From: Tunturiibacter gelidiferens
Lineage (GTDB): Bacteria > Acidobacteriota > Terriglobia > Terriglobales > Acidobacteriaceae
Direction of reading: 5' to 3'
DNA: 64,000 nucleotides
NCBI RefSeq assembly: GCF_014201335.1
Contig: NZ_JACHEB010000008.1
Span: forward strand, 1-64,000
The translations under genes were made by a program, and so were the position numbers. Positions 17,182 through 27,950 of this stretch are shown piece by piece. Positions within the stretch are counted from its first letter, which is position 1. Each line of letters begins with the position of its first letter. Below the pieces are notes generated by a model. That model was not told where the DNA came from, did not search any database, and saw only the letters and a list, made by a program, of their open reading frames with translations.

Positions 17182-18420
17182 ATGGAACAATCGCAACTAA
17201 CCCGTGCCGAGCAGGATCAGGCGTTTATGAAGCGAGCCCTCAAGCTCGCAGCCGAGACCACAGCTCTCGCCTCGCCGAATCCACAGGTAGGCTGCGTCCT
17301 CACTCAGACCCCGCCCAGCGGAGGCACCCCAAAAGTCATCGGCGAAGGCGCGCACCTCTACGCCAACCGCGATCACGCGGAGATCGTCGCCCTCAAGCAA
17401 GCCGCACAACGCGGCTTCTCCACCATCGGAGCCACGGCCTACGTCACCCTCGAACCCTGCAGCCACCACGGCCGCACCGGCCCCTGCGCCGACGCGCTCA
17501 TCGCCGCTGGAATTCGCCGCTGCGTCGCCGCAACCCAGGACCCGAACCCGCAAGTCAGTGGTCAGGGACTAGCCAAACTTCGCGTCGCAGGCATCGAGGT
17601 CACCGTCGGCGTCTTGCAGCAGCGGGCTCGCGATCTGAACGATGCCTTCGCCCATTTCATCCAGCACCGAACCCCCTTCGTCACCCTCAAAGCTGCACTC
17701 TCGGTGGACGGCAAGCTCGCTCCTCCCTCCGCCTCGCGCTTCCCCAACCAGCCCCACTGGCTGACTGGCCCCGCCGCACGCTACGAGGTCCAACTCCTCC
17801 GCCACGACGCCGACGCTGTGCTCACAGGAATCGGCACAGTCCTCGCTGACGACCCTCAACTCACAGACCGTAGCGGCCTCCTCGGCCCCAACAACCTGCC
17901 CCGCCGCCGCCCACTCCTCCGCGTCATCCTCGACTCTCAGCTGAGAATCCCTCTCTCCTCGCAACTGGTACGCTCAGCCGACAACGGCGAAGACTCGGGC
18001 CACACAGACCTGCTGATCTTGTGCAGCAAAACCGCACCAAGCGCCAAAATCGCCGACCTCACCGACCTCGGCGCCCAGGTCGAGACCATCCCCGAGCACG
18101 GAGGCCATCTTAGCCTCCCTTCTGTCCTCGCTACTCTCGCCGAGCGGAACATCCTCAGCCTGCTCCTCGAGTGCGGCTCCCACCTCAACGGTGCCTTCAT
18201 CCAGCAAAACCTCATCGACAAGGCCGTGCTCATCTACGCCGAAACCGAACTAGGCGACCAGGCCATCCCCTTCGCCCAGGGCATCGCATCCCCCTATCTG
18301 TTCGAGGAGTCGCTCCATCGCGTCACCCGCGCGAACTATGGCCCCGACGCCTGCGTCACTGGCTACCTCCACGACCCTTGGCGCACTCAAGTCGCACCGT
18401 CATCGAAAGCGATAAGCTAA
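17182..18420 (+). CDS. ribD: bifunctional riboflavin biosynthesis deaminase/reductase RibD
   Basis: 412 residues. N-terminal zinc deaminase: H65 and E67 in DHAEIVALKQ, zinc cysteines C93 and C102 in EPCSHHGRTGPCADAL, preceded by ASPNPQVGCVL. C-terminal reductase domain (about 160-400): TLKAALSVDGKLA, GIGTVLADDPQLT and LLLECGSHLNGAFI. It carries out the second and third steps of riboflavin synthesis. Four bases before ribE, so one operon. No FMN riboswitch is visible upstream, unlike many bacteria. Confidence 0.95.
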   Translation: MEQSQLTRAEQDQAFMKRALKLAAETTALASPNPQVGCVLTQTPPSGGTPKVIGEGAHLYANRDHAEIVALKQAAQRGFSTIGATAYVTLEPCSHHGRTGPCADALIAAGIRRCVAATQDPNPQVSGQGLAKLRVAGIEVTVGVLQQRARDLNDAFAHFIQHRTPFVTLKAALSVDGKLAPPSASRFPNQPHWLTGPAARYEVQLLRHDADAVLTGIGTVLADDPQLTDRSGLLGPNNLPRRRPLLRVILDSQLRIPLSSQLVRSADNGEDSGHTDLLILCSKTAPSAKIADLTDLGAQVETIPEHGGHLSLPSVLATLAERNILSLLLECGSHLNGAFIQQNLIDKAVLIYAETELGDQAIPFAQGIASPYLFEESLHRVTRANYGPDACVTGYLHDPWRTQVAPSSKAIS

Positions 18421-18424
18421 AACC

Positions 18425-19084
18425 ATGTTCACTGGACTGATCGAGACCACCGGCACGCTTCTGGCCATCACGCCAACCGCAGGCGCCACCCGAATTACCA
18501 TCGCCTCGCCCACGCTCACCGCGCGCCTCAACACAGGCGACAGCATCGCGGTCAACGGTGTCTGTCTCACCGCGCTTAGCATCGAACCCAACGCCTTCCC
18601 CCCGCGCTTCTCCGCCGACCTCGCCGCCGAGACCATCGCCCGCACCACCCTCACCCATCTGCGCCCCGACGCCGTCGTCAACCTCGAGCTTCCCACGCCG
18701 GCCGGCTCGCCGCTCGGTGGCCACGTCGTCCAGGGCCATGTCGACGGCACCGCCACGCTGCTCTCACTCTCCGCCATCACCCCGGACCAACCCGAAACCG
18801 ACTGGCGCCTCCGCATCCAGCTACCCGACGTCCTCACCCGCTACGTCGTGCCGCAGGGCTCCATCACCATCGAGGGCATCAGCCTCACCGTAGCGTCGAT
18901 CGAGGGCACCGAGGTCGAGGTCGCCATCATCCCCCACACCTACGCCGCCACCAGTCTCCACACCCTCACCCCCGGCTCCCCCCTCAATATCGAGGTAGAC
19001 GTCCTCGGCAAATACGCAGAGCGCCAGCATTCACCAGATAGATTCCAATTGACCGAGGAGTACCTCATAGCCAACGGCTACTAA
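18425..19084 (+). CDS. ribE: riboflavin synthase alpha chain
   Basis: 219 residues made of two lumazine-binding repeats, beginning MFTGLIETTGTL and with GDSIAVNGVCLT in the first repeat and PQGSITIEGISLTV in the second. It dismutates two dimethyl-ribityl-lumazine molecules to riboflavin. Family length is about 200-220. Co-transcribed with ribD; a bidirectional terminator follows. Confidence 0.95.
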   Translation: MFTGLIETTGTLLAITPTAGATRITIASPTLTARLNTGDSIAVNGVCLTALSIEPNAFPPRFSADLAAETIARTTLTHLRPDAVVNLELPTPAGSPLGGHVVQGHVDGTATLLSLSAITPDQPETDWRLRIQLPDVLTRYVVPQGSITIEGISLTVASIEGTEVEVAIIPHTYAATSLHTLTPGSPLNIEVDVLGKYAERQHSPDRFQLTEEYLIANGY

Positions 19085-19113
19085 CTCCGAAAACGCGGCA
19101 ATCCGCAAAAGAA

Positions 19114-19142
19114 AAAGCGCAGCTCCTGAAGAGCTGCGCTTT
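19114..19142. terminator. bidirectional intrinsic terminator between ribE and rho
   Basis: AAAGCGCAGCTC-CTGAA-GAGCTGCGCTTT: a perfect 12-bp stem with A-run on one side and T-run on the other, between converging ribE and rho. Confidence 0.88.
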
Positions 19143-19164
19143 GTTATCGCCAACGTTCGAAAAA

Positions 19165-20415
19165 CTAAATCGAACTCATGTTGTGCAGAAACTCCTGATT
19201 GTTCCGCGTCTTCGCCAGCTTGTCGGTCAACAACTCCATCGCCTCAACCGGCGACAAAGGATTGAGCACCTTCCGCAGAATCCAGGTTCGCTGCAGATCC
19301 TCTTTCGGAATCAGCAACTCTTCCTTACGCGTACCGGAACGCTGAATGTCGATCGCCGGGAACACTCGCTTATCCACCAGCTTGCGATCCAGAATCACTT
19401 CCATGTTGCCGGTTCCCTTGAACTCTTCGAAGATGACTTCATCCATCCGCGAGCCGGTATCGACCAGCGCAGTCGCGATAATCGTAAGCGAACCACCCTC
19501 TTCGATATTGCGAGCTGCACCGAAGAAGCGCTTCGGTCTCTGCAGCGCATTCGAATCCACACCGCCTGAGAGCACCTTGCCAGAAGGCGGAACAATCGTG
19601 TTGTAAGCACGGGCCAGACGAGTGATCGAGTCCAGCAGAATCACCACATCGCGCTTGTGCTCCACCAGGCGCTTGGCTTTCTCAATCACCATCTCAGCAA
19701 CCTGTACGTGTCGCGCCGCTGGCTCATCAAAGGTCGACGAAATCACCTCACCCTTCACTGACCGCTGCATGTCGGTGACTTCTTCCGGTCGCTCGTCGAT
19801 CAGCAACACGATCAGCACGACTTCAGGGTGGTTCGCGGTAATGCTGTTCGCAATCGACTGCAGCAACATCGTCTTACCGGTACGCGGCGGCGCCACAATC
19901 AACCCACGCTGCCCCTTACCAACAGGAGTCAACAGATCCATCACACGGCCTGAGATGTGCTCGCGAACGGTCTCCATCTTCACCCGCTCCTGCGCGTACA
20001 GGGGGGTCAGGTTGTCGAACAAAATCTTGTTGCGCGTCTCTTCGGGCGATTCAAAGTTGATCGCCTCGATCTTCACCAGCGCAAAATACTTCTCGCCCTC
20101 ATGCGGAGGACGGACATTTCCACTGATCGTGTCACCAGTCTTCAGGTCAAACTTACGGATCTGAGAAGGAGAAACATAAATATCATCGGGACCAGGCAGG
20201 TAGTTGTAGTCGGGAGAGCGAAGGAAGCCGTACCCATCAGGCAGAATCTCGAGCACACCTTCAGCAAAGATGTGTCCTTCTTTTTCACTCTGCGCCTGCA
20301 GAATCTTGAAGATAAGGTCCTGCTTGCGAAGGCCGCTGGTTCCGGCAATGTCGAGACCGCGTGCCAGTTTACCCAGCTCCGCGATATTGTGTTCTTTTAA
20401 CTCAGAAATAGTCAT
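19165..20415 (-). CDS. rho: transcription termination factor Rho
   Basis: 416 residues. Order: Rho N-terminal helical domain ([20 protein letters not shown]), the OB-fold RNA-binding domain ([21 protein letters not shown]), and the hexameric helicase core with Walker A in [15 protein letters not shown], Walker B in [15 protein letters not shown] and the R-loop region. Terminates untranslated transcripts. Full length for the family without the long insert seen in Actinobacteria. Downstream of rpoZ on the same strand. Confidence 0.97.
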   Translation of the reverse strand: MTISELKEHNIAELGKLARGLDIAGTSGLRKQDLIFKILQAQSEKEGHIFAEGVLEILPDGYGFLRSPDYNYLPGPDDIYVSPSQIRKFDLKTGDTISGNVRPPHEGEKYFALVKIEAINFESPEETRNKILFDNLTPLYAQERVKMETVREHISGRVMDLLTPVGKGQRGLIVAPPRTGKTMLLQSIANSITANHPEVVLIVLLIDERPEEVTDMQRSVKGEVISSTFDEPAARHVQVAEMVIEKAKRLVEHKRDVVILLDSITRLARAYNTIVPPSGKVLSGGVDSNALQRPKRFFGAARNIEEGGSLTIIATALVDTGSRMDEVIFEEFKGTGNMEVILDRKLVDKRVFPAIDIQRSGTRKEELLIPKEDLQRTWILRKVLNPLSPVEAMELLTDKLAKTRNNQEFLHNMSSI

Positions 20416-20582
20416 GTTTACCTGGAAATTTGAATTTTAGGAGGGATTGTTTGGAACTGAGGCGGGATTCTGCTTGACGGGGGGTCGTGCGGAAGGCCAA
20501 ACGTTTTTTTGATGTGATTGAACTGCAGATGGGTGAAAGAGGGGATTAGAGGTTTTGGATCGAAAGCTGCCGAAGTGAAACA

Positions 20583-20604
20583 GCCGCGCGTTAAGCTGCG
20601 CGGC
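20583..20604 (-). terminator. hairpin over the rpoZ stop codon
   Basis: On the minus strand GCCGCGC-AGCTTAAC-GCGCGGC pairs perfectly over 7 bp and includes the rpoZ TAA in its loop, followed by TGTTTC. A weak terminator or a 3' stabiliser between rpoZ and rho. Confidence 0.4.
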
Positions 20605-20812
20605 GCTCTTGTAATTGTACCTTTTCTACGACAGACTCGCCAGATTCATCCATTGGGATGGTATCTTTGAAGCGATCGAGAACTTCGTTGGTGGTGTCTT
20701 GCAAACGAGTGTTCGGCTTATGCAGCTTCCGCGTCGCCTTCGACGCCAGCTGACAAAGCTCGTAGCGGTTGTTCACGTGCGTGAGAGCTCCAAAAATAAG
20801 ATCCGAGCGCAT
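20591..20812 (-). CDS. rpoZ: RNA polymerase omega subunit
   Basis: 73 residues, ribosome site GGGAG. The core NNRYELCQLASKATRKLH and the following TNEVLDRF are recognisable as the RpoZ omega fold, which binds and stabilises the beta-prime subunit. Shorter than E. coli omega (91), as in many other phyla. It lies upstream of rho on the same strand with a hairpin between them. Confidence 0.85.
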   Translation of the reverse strand: MRSDLIFGALTHVNNRYELCQLASKATRKLHKPNTRLQDTTNEVLDRFKDTIPMDESGESVVEKVQLQERRAA

Positions 20813-20913
20813 AGTTTCTCCCTTTCAATTTCCGAAGCGGAAGCGTCTTATTAGCGCTAACTCGCCCGAAATCATTCAAATTTGGCAACTAATCTTCAAG
20901 ACTGCTGCCGTGA

Positions 20914-20997
20914 TTAAGCCTCATACATTAGACGCAAAGAGTCTCTTCGGGGACTCTGCAATTCGTCAGAAATCTCAAGTTTCTTGATATCTGACAT
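20914..20997 (-). CDS. possible 27-residue peptide
   Basis: ATG at 20997 (minus strand) has GGGAGAT a few bases upstream. The peptide starts MSDIKKLEISDELQSP and ends RLMYEA; charged, amphipathic, no family recognised. It lies between comM and rpoZ on the same strand, about 100 bases ahead of rpoZ. A leader peptide, a small regulatory protein or chance are all possible. Confidence 0.3.
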   Translation of the reverse strand: MSDIKKLEISDELQSPRRDSLRLMYEA

Positions 20998-21326
20998 ATT
21001 GCATCTCCCAGCCCAAACTGCTGAGCTAGCCATGTTAATGTTCCAAGCCGAATCTGTCTCTTCCGTAGGATTCAGCGCTCGCCGCGCCCATGGTGTGAAA
21101 CAAGAAGCCTGCCAGAACCTGGCAAACCGTGTCATTATCGCTGATCACTCGATTCGCACTTCAAAATCTCTGACGAACCATAGCAAACTGCGACTTCAAG
21201 GAAAGTAAACTGTTCGACGTATAAGGTCAATACTTTTTTCGGGAACCCGCGAATAAATATCTTCCAGAAACGGAATACCTTTACTCTGAGTCGAAGAAGG
21301 CGACGCGAATCATTGGATCTACCGTG
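20998..21326. other. 329-base intergenic region between comM and the small ORF
   Basis: No convincing reading frame, repeat or hairpin seen. It must contain the promoter for the downstream minus-strand genes (rpoZ, perhaps rho), but I cannot assign it. Confidence 0.4.
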
Positions 21327-22919
21327 CTATGACCAATAGCTACGGTCTAAAGTACGGTACTGAATCGCCTCTGCAATGTGCTTGACCGCAATGTCCTGTT
21401 CGTTCCCAAGATCAGCTATCGTCCTTGCTACCTTCAAGATACGATCATGCGCCCGGGCGCTCAATCCTTGCTGCTGCATCGCCCGCTCCAACAGCCGTTC
21501 GGCATCAGAGGACAGTTCGCAATAGGTGCGTATCTGCTGAGTGTTCATTTGGGAGTTTGAAAATATCTGGCGGGAAGCGGCCTTTGCCGACCCCTTCGTC
21601 CGCTCAGCCGCTTGCCCGAATCGCGAGTGCTGTCGCTCTCTGGCGGCCAGAACCCGTGCTCGAATCTGTTCCGAACCTTCAGCCGCTGCCCCCCCCCGCA
21701 ACTCCTTATATTGCACCGCGGGAACCTCTATATGGATATCGATTCGATCAAGCAAAGGCCCCGAAACCTTCGAGACATAACGCTGGATCATCGGTGGTGT
21801 ACACATACACTCCCGCGATTTGTCATTGAAATATCCACAGGGACACGGATTCATCGCCGCCGCGAGCATGAATCTGGCCGGGAAGCTCAGGCTCATCGCC
21901 GCCCGCGCGATCGTGACATGACCATCCTCCAACGGCTGACGCATCACTTCCAGAACATTGCGCGGAAATTCTGGCAGCTCATCCAAAAACAGTAGCCCAT
22001 TGTGGGCCAGTGATACTTCGCCTGGCCGCGGCATCATTCCGCCGCCAATCAAGCCTGCATCGGAGATTGTGTGATGCGGAGAGCGAAACGGTCGATGGGC
22101 CACCAACCCTTGCTCAGAGTCCAAAACGCCCGCAACCGAATGAATCTTCGTTGTTTCGAGCGCCTCTTCGAATCTGAGCGGTGCCAGAATCGACGGCAGC
22201 CGCTTGGCGAGCATCGTCTTACCCGAGCCCGGTGGCCCAATCATCAGGATATTGTGTCCACCCGCTGCGGCGACCTCGAGTGCGCGCTTCGCCACTTGCT
22301 GTCCGCGCACATCTTTGAAGTCGAATGGAAAGTGCTGCATCTCGTTCAGCAAATCGGTGGTTTCGACCTTCAGCGGGACCGCAGTGATTCCACCCATCGC
22401 GGCTGAATTCAGAAGTTCCCTAACCTCGAGCAGAGACTTTACTGGGTAAACATTGACACCTTCGACTACCGCCGCCTCCCGAGCGTTACTCGCCGGAATA
22501 ATGAGATTCGAAATACCTTTCGCGCGCGCGGCTACCGCAATCGGCAGCATCCCTTGCACCGCGCGCAAGCCGCCATCCAGTCCCAACTCCCCCACAAGCA
22601 GATAGTCGCTCAAATCCTTGATGTGCAGTGAACCGTAAGCTCCTAATATCCCGATCGCAATCGGCAGGTCAAATCCCGACCCCTCTTTCTTTAGGTCTGC
22701 GGGAGCAAGGTTAATTGTGATCCGCGTCGGAGGAAGTTCGAATCCGGAGTTCTTGATAGCAGATCGCACCCGGTCACGACTCTCCCGCACCGCCGCATCG
22801 GGGAGCCCCACCGTGTGGAACTGCTCCTGATCTAATTTGATTTGGGAAAAGTCAACTTCGACATCGATGATGTGCGCGTCGATTCCATACACTGCAGCAC
22901 TGCGAGCCGTGAAAAGCAT
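21327..22919 (-). CDS. comM: YifB/ComM-family Mg-chelatase-like AAA+ ATPase
   Basis: About 530 residues from the ATG at 22919, where family similarity begins ([20 protein letters not shown]); the frame is open to 22997. N-terminal Lon-protease-like fold with [14 protein letters not shown]; ATPase with Walker [17 protein letters not shown], sensor region [16 protein letters not shown] and [10 protein letters not shown]-terminal helical domain. In competent bacteria ComM is a branch-migration helicase for integrating foreign DNA. No other competence gene is adjacent. Confidence 0.92.
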   Translation of the reverse strand: MLFTARSAAVYGIDAHIIDVEVDFSQIKLDQEQFHTVGLPDAAVRESRDRVRSAIKNSGFELPPTRITINLAPADLKKEGSGFDLPIAIGILGAYGSLHIKDLSDYLLVGELGLDGGLRAVQGMLPIAVAARAKGISNLIIPASNAREAAVVEGVNVYPVKSLLEVRELLNSAAMGGITAVPLKVETTDLLNEMQHFPFDFKDVRGQQVAKRALEVAAAGGHNILMIGPPGSGKTMLAKRLPSILAPLRFEEALETTKIHSVAGVLDSEQGLVAHRPFRSPHHTISDAGLIGGGMMPRPGEVSLAHNGLLFLDELPEFPRNVLEVMRQPLEDGHVTIARAAMSLSFPARFMLAAAMNPCPCGYFNDKSRECMCTPPMIQRYVSKVSGPLLDRIDIHIEVPAVQYKELRGGAAAEGSEQIRARVLAARERQHSRFGQAAERTKGSAKAASRQIFSNSQMNTQQIRTYCELSSDAERLLERAMQQQGLSARAHDRILKVARTIADLGNEQDIAVKHIAEAIQYRTLDRSYWS

Positions 22920-23113
22920 TCTTTGAGCCTGTAAATCCTTGTCGCAGAGTATTTTCGCCGAGTATAGCATTGCGGCAGAGATAAAAGGAGTAGACACTAT
23001 CGCGCCACTTGATTCGAGATCAGATCATTCGTCACGTTTAAGATTCACTCTATTCCGCTTAAACACATAAGCAACATCGCTGCCCTTACAATGAATTCAG
23101 TCGTGACTACGTC

Positions 23114-24568
23114 GTGAACACCAGTCTCTTTGAACTCTTCAAAATCGGCATCGGACCGTCCAGCTCTCACACCGTCGGCCCTATGCGAGCGGCTCTTCGA
23201 TTCTCGCGCCAACTTGAATCTGCTGGACTCCTTACGCGCACCGCGTCGGTCACCGTCGAACTCTACGGCTCTCTTGCCCTCACCGGCGTCGGCCACGGAA
23301 CCGATCGAGCTATCCTCCTTGGGCTACTTGGAGAAGCGCCCGACACCGTCGATCCCGCAACCGTCGAAGCTAAGATCGCCACAATCCGCTCCACCGGTTC
23401 TCTCCCGCTCAACGGCACCAAGGCCATTCCCTTCACCGAAGCCGCTAATCTCCTCTTCCGCCGCAACCGGATGTATCCCGACCCGAATGTCATCTCGCAT
23501 CCTAACGGCATGCGCTTTACGGCCTTAGACGAGGCCGATGCACGATTAGCAGGCGAGGTCTTCTACTCCATTGGCGGAGGCTTCATCGTCTCTGAGGCCG
23601 AGCGAACAGCAGAATCGGACCCCAGCACTCGCATCGTTCCGTATCCCTTCCGCAGTGCAGCAGACCTTCTCGCCACCGCGAAACAGCACAACCTTACAAT
23701 CGCCGATCTTCTGCTCGCCAATGAGGTCGCGCTGCTAAACGACCCGACGAACTCCATCACCCGCCCCCAGCCAAGTCCAGTTTCATCAAAGCTTGATTCG
23801 GCAGAAGACCATATCCGCGCCAGCATAATCACCCTTTGGCGAACAATGCAGCAATGCACTGAGCGAGGCATCGCCGCCGAAGGCATCCTGCCCGGTGGCC
23901 TCAACGTCCGGCGTCGCGCTCATCGTCTTGCCGAGCGTCTTAATACCATCGGCTCCAAAGACCCTCTTGCACCGATTGACTGGGTCACGGTCTACGCAAT
24001 GGCTGTGAACGAAGAAAATGCAGCCGGCGGCAAAGTGGTGACCGCTCCCACCAACGGAGCCGCAGGCGTGATTCCCGCCATCGGAAATTACTACTTGCGC
24101 TTCATTGAAGGCACCGAAGCGGAAAAAGAAGAAGGCATCCTTCGCTACTTCCTAACCGCAGCTGCCGTTGGCATCTTGTACAAGGAAAACGCTAGCATCT
24201 CCGGAGCCGAAGTGGGCTGCCAGGGCGAAGTCGGCGTAGCCTGCAGTATGGCCGCCGGAGGTCTCGTCGCTGCCCTTAACGGCACCAACGCCCAGGTCGA
24301 GCACGCCGCGGAGATCGCGATGGAACACAACCTCGGCATGACCTGCGACCCCATCGGCGGCCTTGTACAGATCCCTTGCATCGAACGCAATGGTATGGGC
24401 GCCGTCAAAGCCATCAACGCCTGCCGCATGGCCATGCACGAAACCGGCGATCACAAACTCTCTCTCGACCAGGTCATCGCCACCATGTACCAGACCGGTC
24501 TCGACATGCAATCCCGTTACAAAGAGACTTCGCTCGCCGGTCTCGCCCTCAATGTCATTGAATGCTAA
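23114..24568 (+). CDS. sdaA: L-serine ammonia-lyase, single-chain iron-sulfur type
   Basis: 484 residues, GTG start. Converts serine to pyruvate and ammonia using a [4Fe-4S] cluster. Beta domain at the N-terminus ([21 protein letters not shown]) and alpha domain with [40 protein letters not shown] and [18 protein letters not shown], which carry the cluster cysteines. Length matches one-chain enzymes. Divergent from comM; converges on an exported protein gene 30 bases on. Confidence 0.95.
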   Translation: MNTSLFELFKIGIGPSSSHTVGPMRAALRFSRQLESAGLLTRTASVTVELYGSLALTGVGHGTDRAILLGLLGEAPDTVDPATVEAKIATIRSTGSLPLNGTKAIPFTEAANLLFRRNRMYPDPNVISHPNGMRFTALDEADARLAGEVFYSIGGGFIVSEAERTAESDPSTRIVPYPFRSAADLLATAKQHNLTIADLLLANEVALLNDPTNSITRPQPSPVSSKLDSAEDHIRASIITLWRTMQQCTERGIAAEGILPGGLNVRRRAHRLAERLNTIGSKDPLAPIDWVTVYAMAVNEENAAGGKVVTAPTNGAAGVIPAIGNYYLRFIEGTEAEKEEGILRYFLTAAAVGILYKENASISGAEVGCQGEVGVACSMAAGGLVAALNGTNAQVEHAAEIAMEHNLGMTCDPIGGLVQIPCIERNGMGAVKAINACRMAMHETGDHKLSLDQVIATMYQTGLDMQSRYKETSLAGLALNVIEC

Positions 24569-24597
24569 CCATCTCAATCAAAAGAACACAGCTTACT

Positions 24598-25230
24598 TCA
24601 GGGCAGCACCACAGTCTCCTTCGGATTTACATTGATCGTCGTGCTGGTAGCATCCGGGACAAAGTGCATCGTCACTACCGATCGTTTGCCGCAGGCCCGC
24701 ACTGTCCACTTCTCGTCCCACGGTATCTTCGGACTACTCGGCTCCTCATTCGGTAAAGATGTCTCAAGAACATCCACCTGGCATGTTCCCGCCGCCCCCG
24801 CGCCAGCGCCCGCATACTGAACAGCGTCGTGCTGAAGCGCGGCAGCAGCAGCCGACTGACCGGGAAACAATCCGTACACCGACGACTTCCCGTTCTGAAT
24901 CGTCACAGATGCCACATACAATCGCTTCTCTCCACAAGCGACTCCTTCGGTTATCTCCTTCCAATGTGCATTCACGATATTGCCGTTCGCGTCGGTTTCA
25001 ATCGATCCATACACCTTCGGCTGACTCGTATTCATATTGATTTCGATCTTCGCGCAGTGTGTAGAAAGACTGCTCTCATAGTCCTGATAAACCGCTAACA
25101 CCGCTTGCCGATACGAATCGCTGCTGCGAATTGCATCGAATGCTCTTGGCCTATCCTGCTGCGCAACTATCGGCACGCAACAAACACACGCAACCCCAAA
25201 TAGAGTCAAGCCAGATAAAAATCTACGCAT
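24598..25230 (-). CDS. exported protein of unknown function
   Basis: 210 residues from the ATG at 25230, which has an excellent ribosome site (GGAGGAAG); the frame runs further upstream without support. Signal peptide MRRFLSGLTLFGVACVCC then AQQ; the GVAC could be a lipobox but fits only loosely. The mature part has five or six further Cys (THCAKIEINM, GVACGEKRLYV, GTCQVDV, RACGKRSVV), suggesting disulfides. No family recognised. Lies downstream of the methyltransferase on the same strand. Confidence 0.65.
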   Translation of the reverse strand: MRRFLSGLTLFGVACVCCVPIVAQQDRPRAFDAIRSSDSYRQAVLAVYQDYESSLSTHCAKIEINMNTSQPKVYGSIETDANGNIVNAHWKEITEGVACGEKRLYVASVTIQNGKSSVYGLFPGQSAAAAALQHDAVQYAGAGAGAAGTCQVDVLETSLPNEEPSSPKIPWDEKWTVRACGKRSVVTMHFVPDATSTTINVNPKETVVLP

Positions 25231-25295
25231 CGATCTTCCTCCAAATCCACCGCTAATAGACGCACCGCCAGTTAGAGGCGAAATCAAACCCACTC

Positions 25296-26060
25296 TTAAC
25301 TTGCAAACCGTCCGCAAGCCACTCGGCAAACGGTCTTCATCCCAACGATTCCATCCACCTGCCGCTTCGCGAAAAACGCCCGCAGCGCCTCCTGCATCCC
25401 CTCATACTTCGCATGCCCCGGCTCCGGGGTAACCGACAAAGACTGCGTTTGCCCCACCAGTTCCTCCAACGTCAGCCTTTGCTCCCCATAAATCTCTTCC
25501 CGAAACAACTCACCGCCCGCAAAGAACTGCGTCACCCGACCGATACTTTCATATCTCTCCTGATTCGCCTCGTAGTCCGTCCCATGCTCCCGCAGCAGAT
25601 CCTCATACGCCAATGACATTGGAGAATCTTCTCGGACCCTGCTATTGCTCGCGATAACTACCCATCCCCCGGCCCGCAGAATCCGCCGGAACTCCTTCGC
25701 AGCCTTGGCAACATTGAACCAGTGAAACGCCCTTCCTACCGCAAGAAAATCCACCGAGCCGTCTTCGAGCCCGGTATCCTCGGCCGTAGCTTTCTTTACC
25801 ATCAGTCCCGGCCACGCCGATGCGAGCCTTTCACAAGCCTCACGCATTTCGTCGTTCGGCTCGATGGCAATCACCGCATTCCCATGCTCCAGGAACAACT
25901 CCGCCAACATCCCGGTTCCCGCGCCAACATCGGCCACCAAGTGATCAAGCCGCAGCCCGCACCGCGCCACCAGAATTTCGACGATCTCCTTTGGATAGCG
26001 CAGCCGATATCGTTCGTAGTCCTTAACTCGTCCGGTAAACCGCTCGGTATTCTCGCTCAT
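25296..26060 (-). CDS. class I SAM-dependent methyltransferase
   Basis: About 254 residues from the ATG at 26060 (frame open to 26096). N-terminal FTGRVKDYERYRLRYP is typical of the UbiE/Methyltransf_11 group; SAM motif I is VADVGAGTGMLAELFLEHG, followed by VIAIEPNDEMREAC, and VDFLAVGRAFHWF. Substrate unknown. It follows the thiolase gene by a few dozen bases on the same strand, so probably one transcript. Confidence 0.85.
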   Translation of the reverse strand: MSENTERFTGRVKDYERYRLRYPKEIVEILVARCGLRLDHLVADVGAGTGMLAELFLEHGNAVIAIEPNDEMREACERLASAWPGLMVKKATAEDTGLEDGSVDFLAVGRAFHWFNVAKAAKEFRRILRAGGWVVIASNSRVREDSPMSLAYEDLLREHGTDYEANQERYESIGRVTQFFAGGELFREEIYGEQRLTLEELVGQTQSLSVTPEPGHAKYEGMQEALRAFFAKRQVDGIVGMKTVCRVACGRFAS

Positions 26061-26102
26061 ACACACGTTGGATGCTCGCAAGCCTGAAACGCTCACCAGT
26101 GC

Positions 26103-27281
26103 CTAGCGTTCCACCGCCAACGCCACCGAGTTCCCTCCGCCCAGACAAAGCGCCGCAACCCCTTTCTTCACATCCCGCCGCATCATCTCGTGGATCAGTG
26201 TCACCAGTACCCGCGCCCCACTAGCCCCAATTGGGTGCCCAATCGCCACCGCACCACCATTCACATTCACCCTCGAAGCATCGAGTCCCAGTTCTTTCAT
26301 CACTCCCAACGCCTGCACGCTGAACGCTTCATTCAACTCATACAGGTCCACGTTGCCCTTCTCCCATCCTGCACGCTTCAAAACCAGCTGCACACCGGTC
26401 ACCGGAGCGAGCATCACCCACTTCGGCGCCACGCCACTGGTAGCCTGCGCCTTGATCCTCACCATCGGTTTCAAACCCAGTTCCTTCGCACGCTCCGCCG
26501 ACATCACCACCACCGCGGCTGCCGCATCGTTTACTCCTGGAGCATTTCCCGCGGTCACCGTCCCATCCTTCTTGAACGCCGGCTTCAAAGCGGCGAGCGC
26601 CTCCATCGACGCATCGTCCCGTACACTCTCATCCCGCGACACCACGGTAACTGCGCCCTTCTTCCCCGGAACATTCACATGCACCACCTCTGCATCGAAC
26701 CGTCCCTCCTTCCACGCGGCACTCGCCTTCCGGTGCGAGGCCAAGGCATATGCATCCTGCTCCTCGCGCGTAATCGAATGCTTCTCTGCGACGTTCTCCC
26801 CGGTGATCCCCATGTGATAGTCCTCACACGCGCACCACAACCCGTCCTTCACCATGGAGTCCACCACGACGGAGTCACCCATCCGGAATCCTCTCCTCCC
26901 CTGTGGCAGCAGATAAGGCGCGTTTGACATCGACTCCATGCCACCCGCCACCACGATCTCCGCATCGCCGGCCATGATCGCCTGCGCCGCCAACGCCACC
27001 GCCTTCAGTCCCGAACCGCAAACCATATTGATGGTCATCGCCGAAACCGTATCCGGCAGTCCGCCCTTCAAAGCCGCTTGCCGCGCCGGGTTCTGTCCCA
27101 ACCCCGCGGGCAGAACGCAACCCATCAGACACTCATCCACACTCGAAGCATCAATTCCAGCCCGCTTTACAGCCTCGCGGACCGCAATCGCGCCAAGCTC
27201 TACCGCTGAAATCTCCGCGAACGCTCCTTGAAACTTACCCACCGGTGTTCGCACCGCTGCAACAATCACAACATCCTTCAT
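26103..27281 (-). CDS. acetyl-CoA C-acetyltransferase (thiolase)
   Basis: 392 residues from the ATG at 27281, with GAGGT upstream; the frame extends to 27380 without support. Family start [20 protein letters not shown]; nucleophile Cys in [11 protein letters not shown]; catalytic His in [15 protein letters not shown]; second Cys in [13 protein letters not shown]. It condenses or cleaves acetyl-CoA units. Degradation and biosynthetic thiolases cannot be told apart here; no beta-oxidation genes are beside it. Confidence 0.94.
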   Translation of the reverse strand: MKDVVIVAAVRTPVGKFQGAFAEISAVELGAIAVREAVKRAGIDASSVDECLMGCVLPAGLGQNPARQAALKGGLPDTVSAMTINMVCGSGLKAVALAAQAIMAGDAEIVVAGGMESMSNAPYLLPQGRRGFRMGDSVVVDSMVKDGLWCACEDYHMGITGENVAEKHSITREEQDAYALASHRKASAAWKEGRFDAEVVHVNVPGKKGAVTVVSRDESVRDDASMEALAALKPAFKKDGTVTAGNAPGVNDAAAAVVVMSAERAKELGLKPMVRIKAQATSGVAPKWVMLAPVTGVQLVLKRAGWEKGNVDLYELNEAFSVQALGVMKELGLDASRVNVNGGAVAIGHPIGASGARVLVTLIHEMMRRDVKKGVAALCLGGGNSVALAVER

Positions 27282-27863
27282 CGATCGAAATACCTCGATC
27301 AAAACTCTACTCCAATACTTCCATCGCACACCACCCAACGTCTTACCAGCGTCTTGAATCTCCAACAGAAACCACGGCACCCCTTATCCAACACGCCTCG
27401 TATTCACACTCGACTGACACAAACGCGGTCATTACAACATCTGGCAGCACATGCATATCGACCCATCAATGCAAGCGATACATATCTCTCCCCGTAGTGC
27501 GCCTTTTCGCCCATCCAGGCATTCATGAGAAAACTCGCCTGCTCTTTCTTTTCACTTCTCACGCTCATGAATTTCGATCTCAAGGTTTTTTGATTCCCTT
27601 GTCGATAGCTCTGAGGGCCGATCCCACAAAGGTCGTACTCGATTTCAAATTCAACTCTTTTTGCAATCGCTCATCACTGCATTGATCCCCAAAAAGATCG
27701 CCCTCGAGTGTGAAGCGCCATCGTCCGACGTTCCTCCGCGTAAAAAAGAATTGCCTTCCTTGCATTTTTTGCTTGACAGTGAAATTTCGTAAATCTATAC
27801 CTTCGTTAGCTGCAATGCAGCTAGCAGTAGAGTCAATGTCTAATCACTAGGGAGAATAGGCAC
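27282..27863. other. 582-base region between the thiolase and the Lys/Ala-rich small gene
   Basis: Two long but unlikely frames on the + strand begin inside the thiolase and have atypical composition. The right end has the promoter of the small gene (listed). A 15-base palindrome AGCTGCA-A-TGCAGCT lies in its leader (27808-27822). Nothing else recognised. Confidence 0.5.
27773..27801 (+). promoter_or_regulatory. sigma-70-type promoter of the Lys/Ala-rich small gene
   Basis: TTGACA (27773-27778), a spacer of 17 bases, then TATACC (27796-27801). The -35 is perfect and the -10 matches 4 of 6. It precedes the small gene by about 60 bases and the small palindrome at 27808-27822 lies between. Confidence 0.7.
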
Positions 27864-27932
27864 ATGGCAACGAAGAAAGCCGCAAAAAAAGCACCAGCGA
27901 AGAAGGCAGCAAAAAAGGCAACCAAAAAGTAA
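27864..27932 (+). CDS. 22-residue Lys/Ala-rich histone-tail-like protein
   Basis: ATG at 27864 behind AGGGAG. The product is only Ala, Lys, Thr and one Pro after Met: it starts MATKKAAKKAPAKK and continues with two more AAKK/ATKK units. Composition and repeat match the C-terminal tails of bacterial histone-H1-like proteins and DNA-binding Lys/Ala tails, so it may bind nucleic acid. It has its own promoter upstream and a perfect hairpin terminator downstream, which argues it is a real gene although so short. No larger nucleoid protein is fused to it. Confidence 0.6.
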   Translation: MATKKAAKKAPAKKAAKKATKK

Positions 27933-27950
27933 TCCAACCAAGGCAAACGG

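Noticed and set aside
27245..27685. 146-codon + strand frame
   Set aside because: Begins inside the thiolase gene on the other strand, no ribosome site, composition like a shadow.
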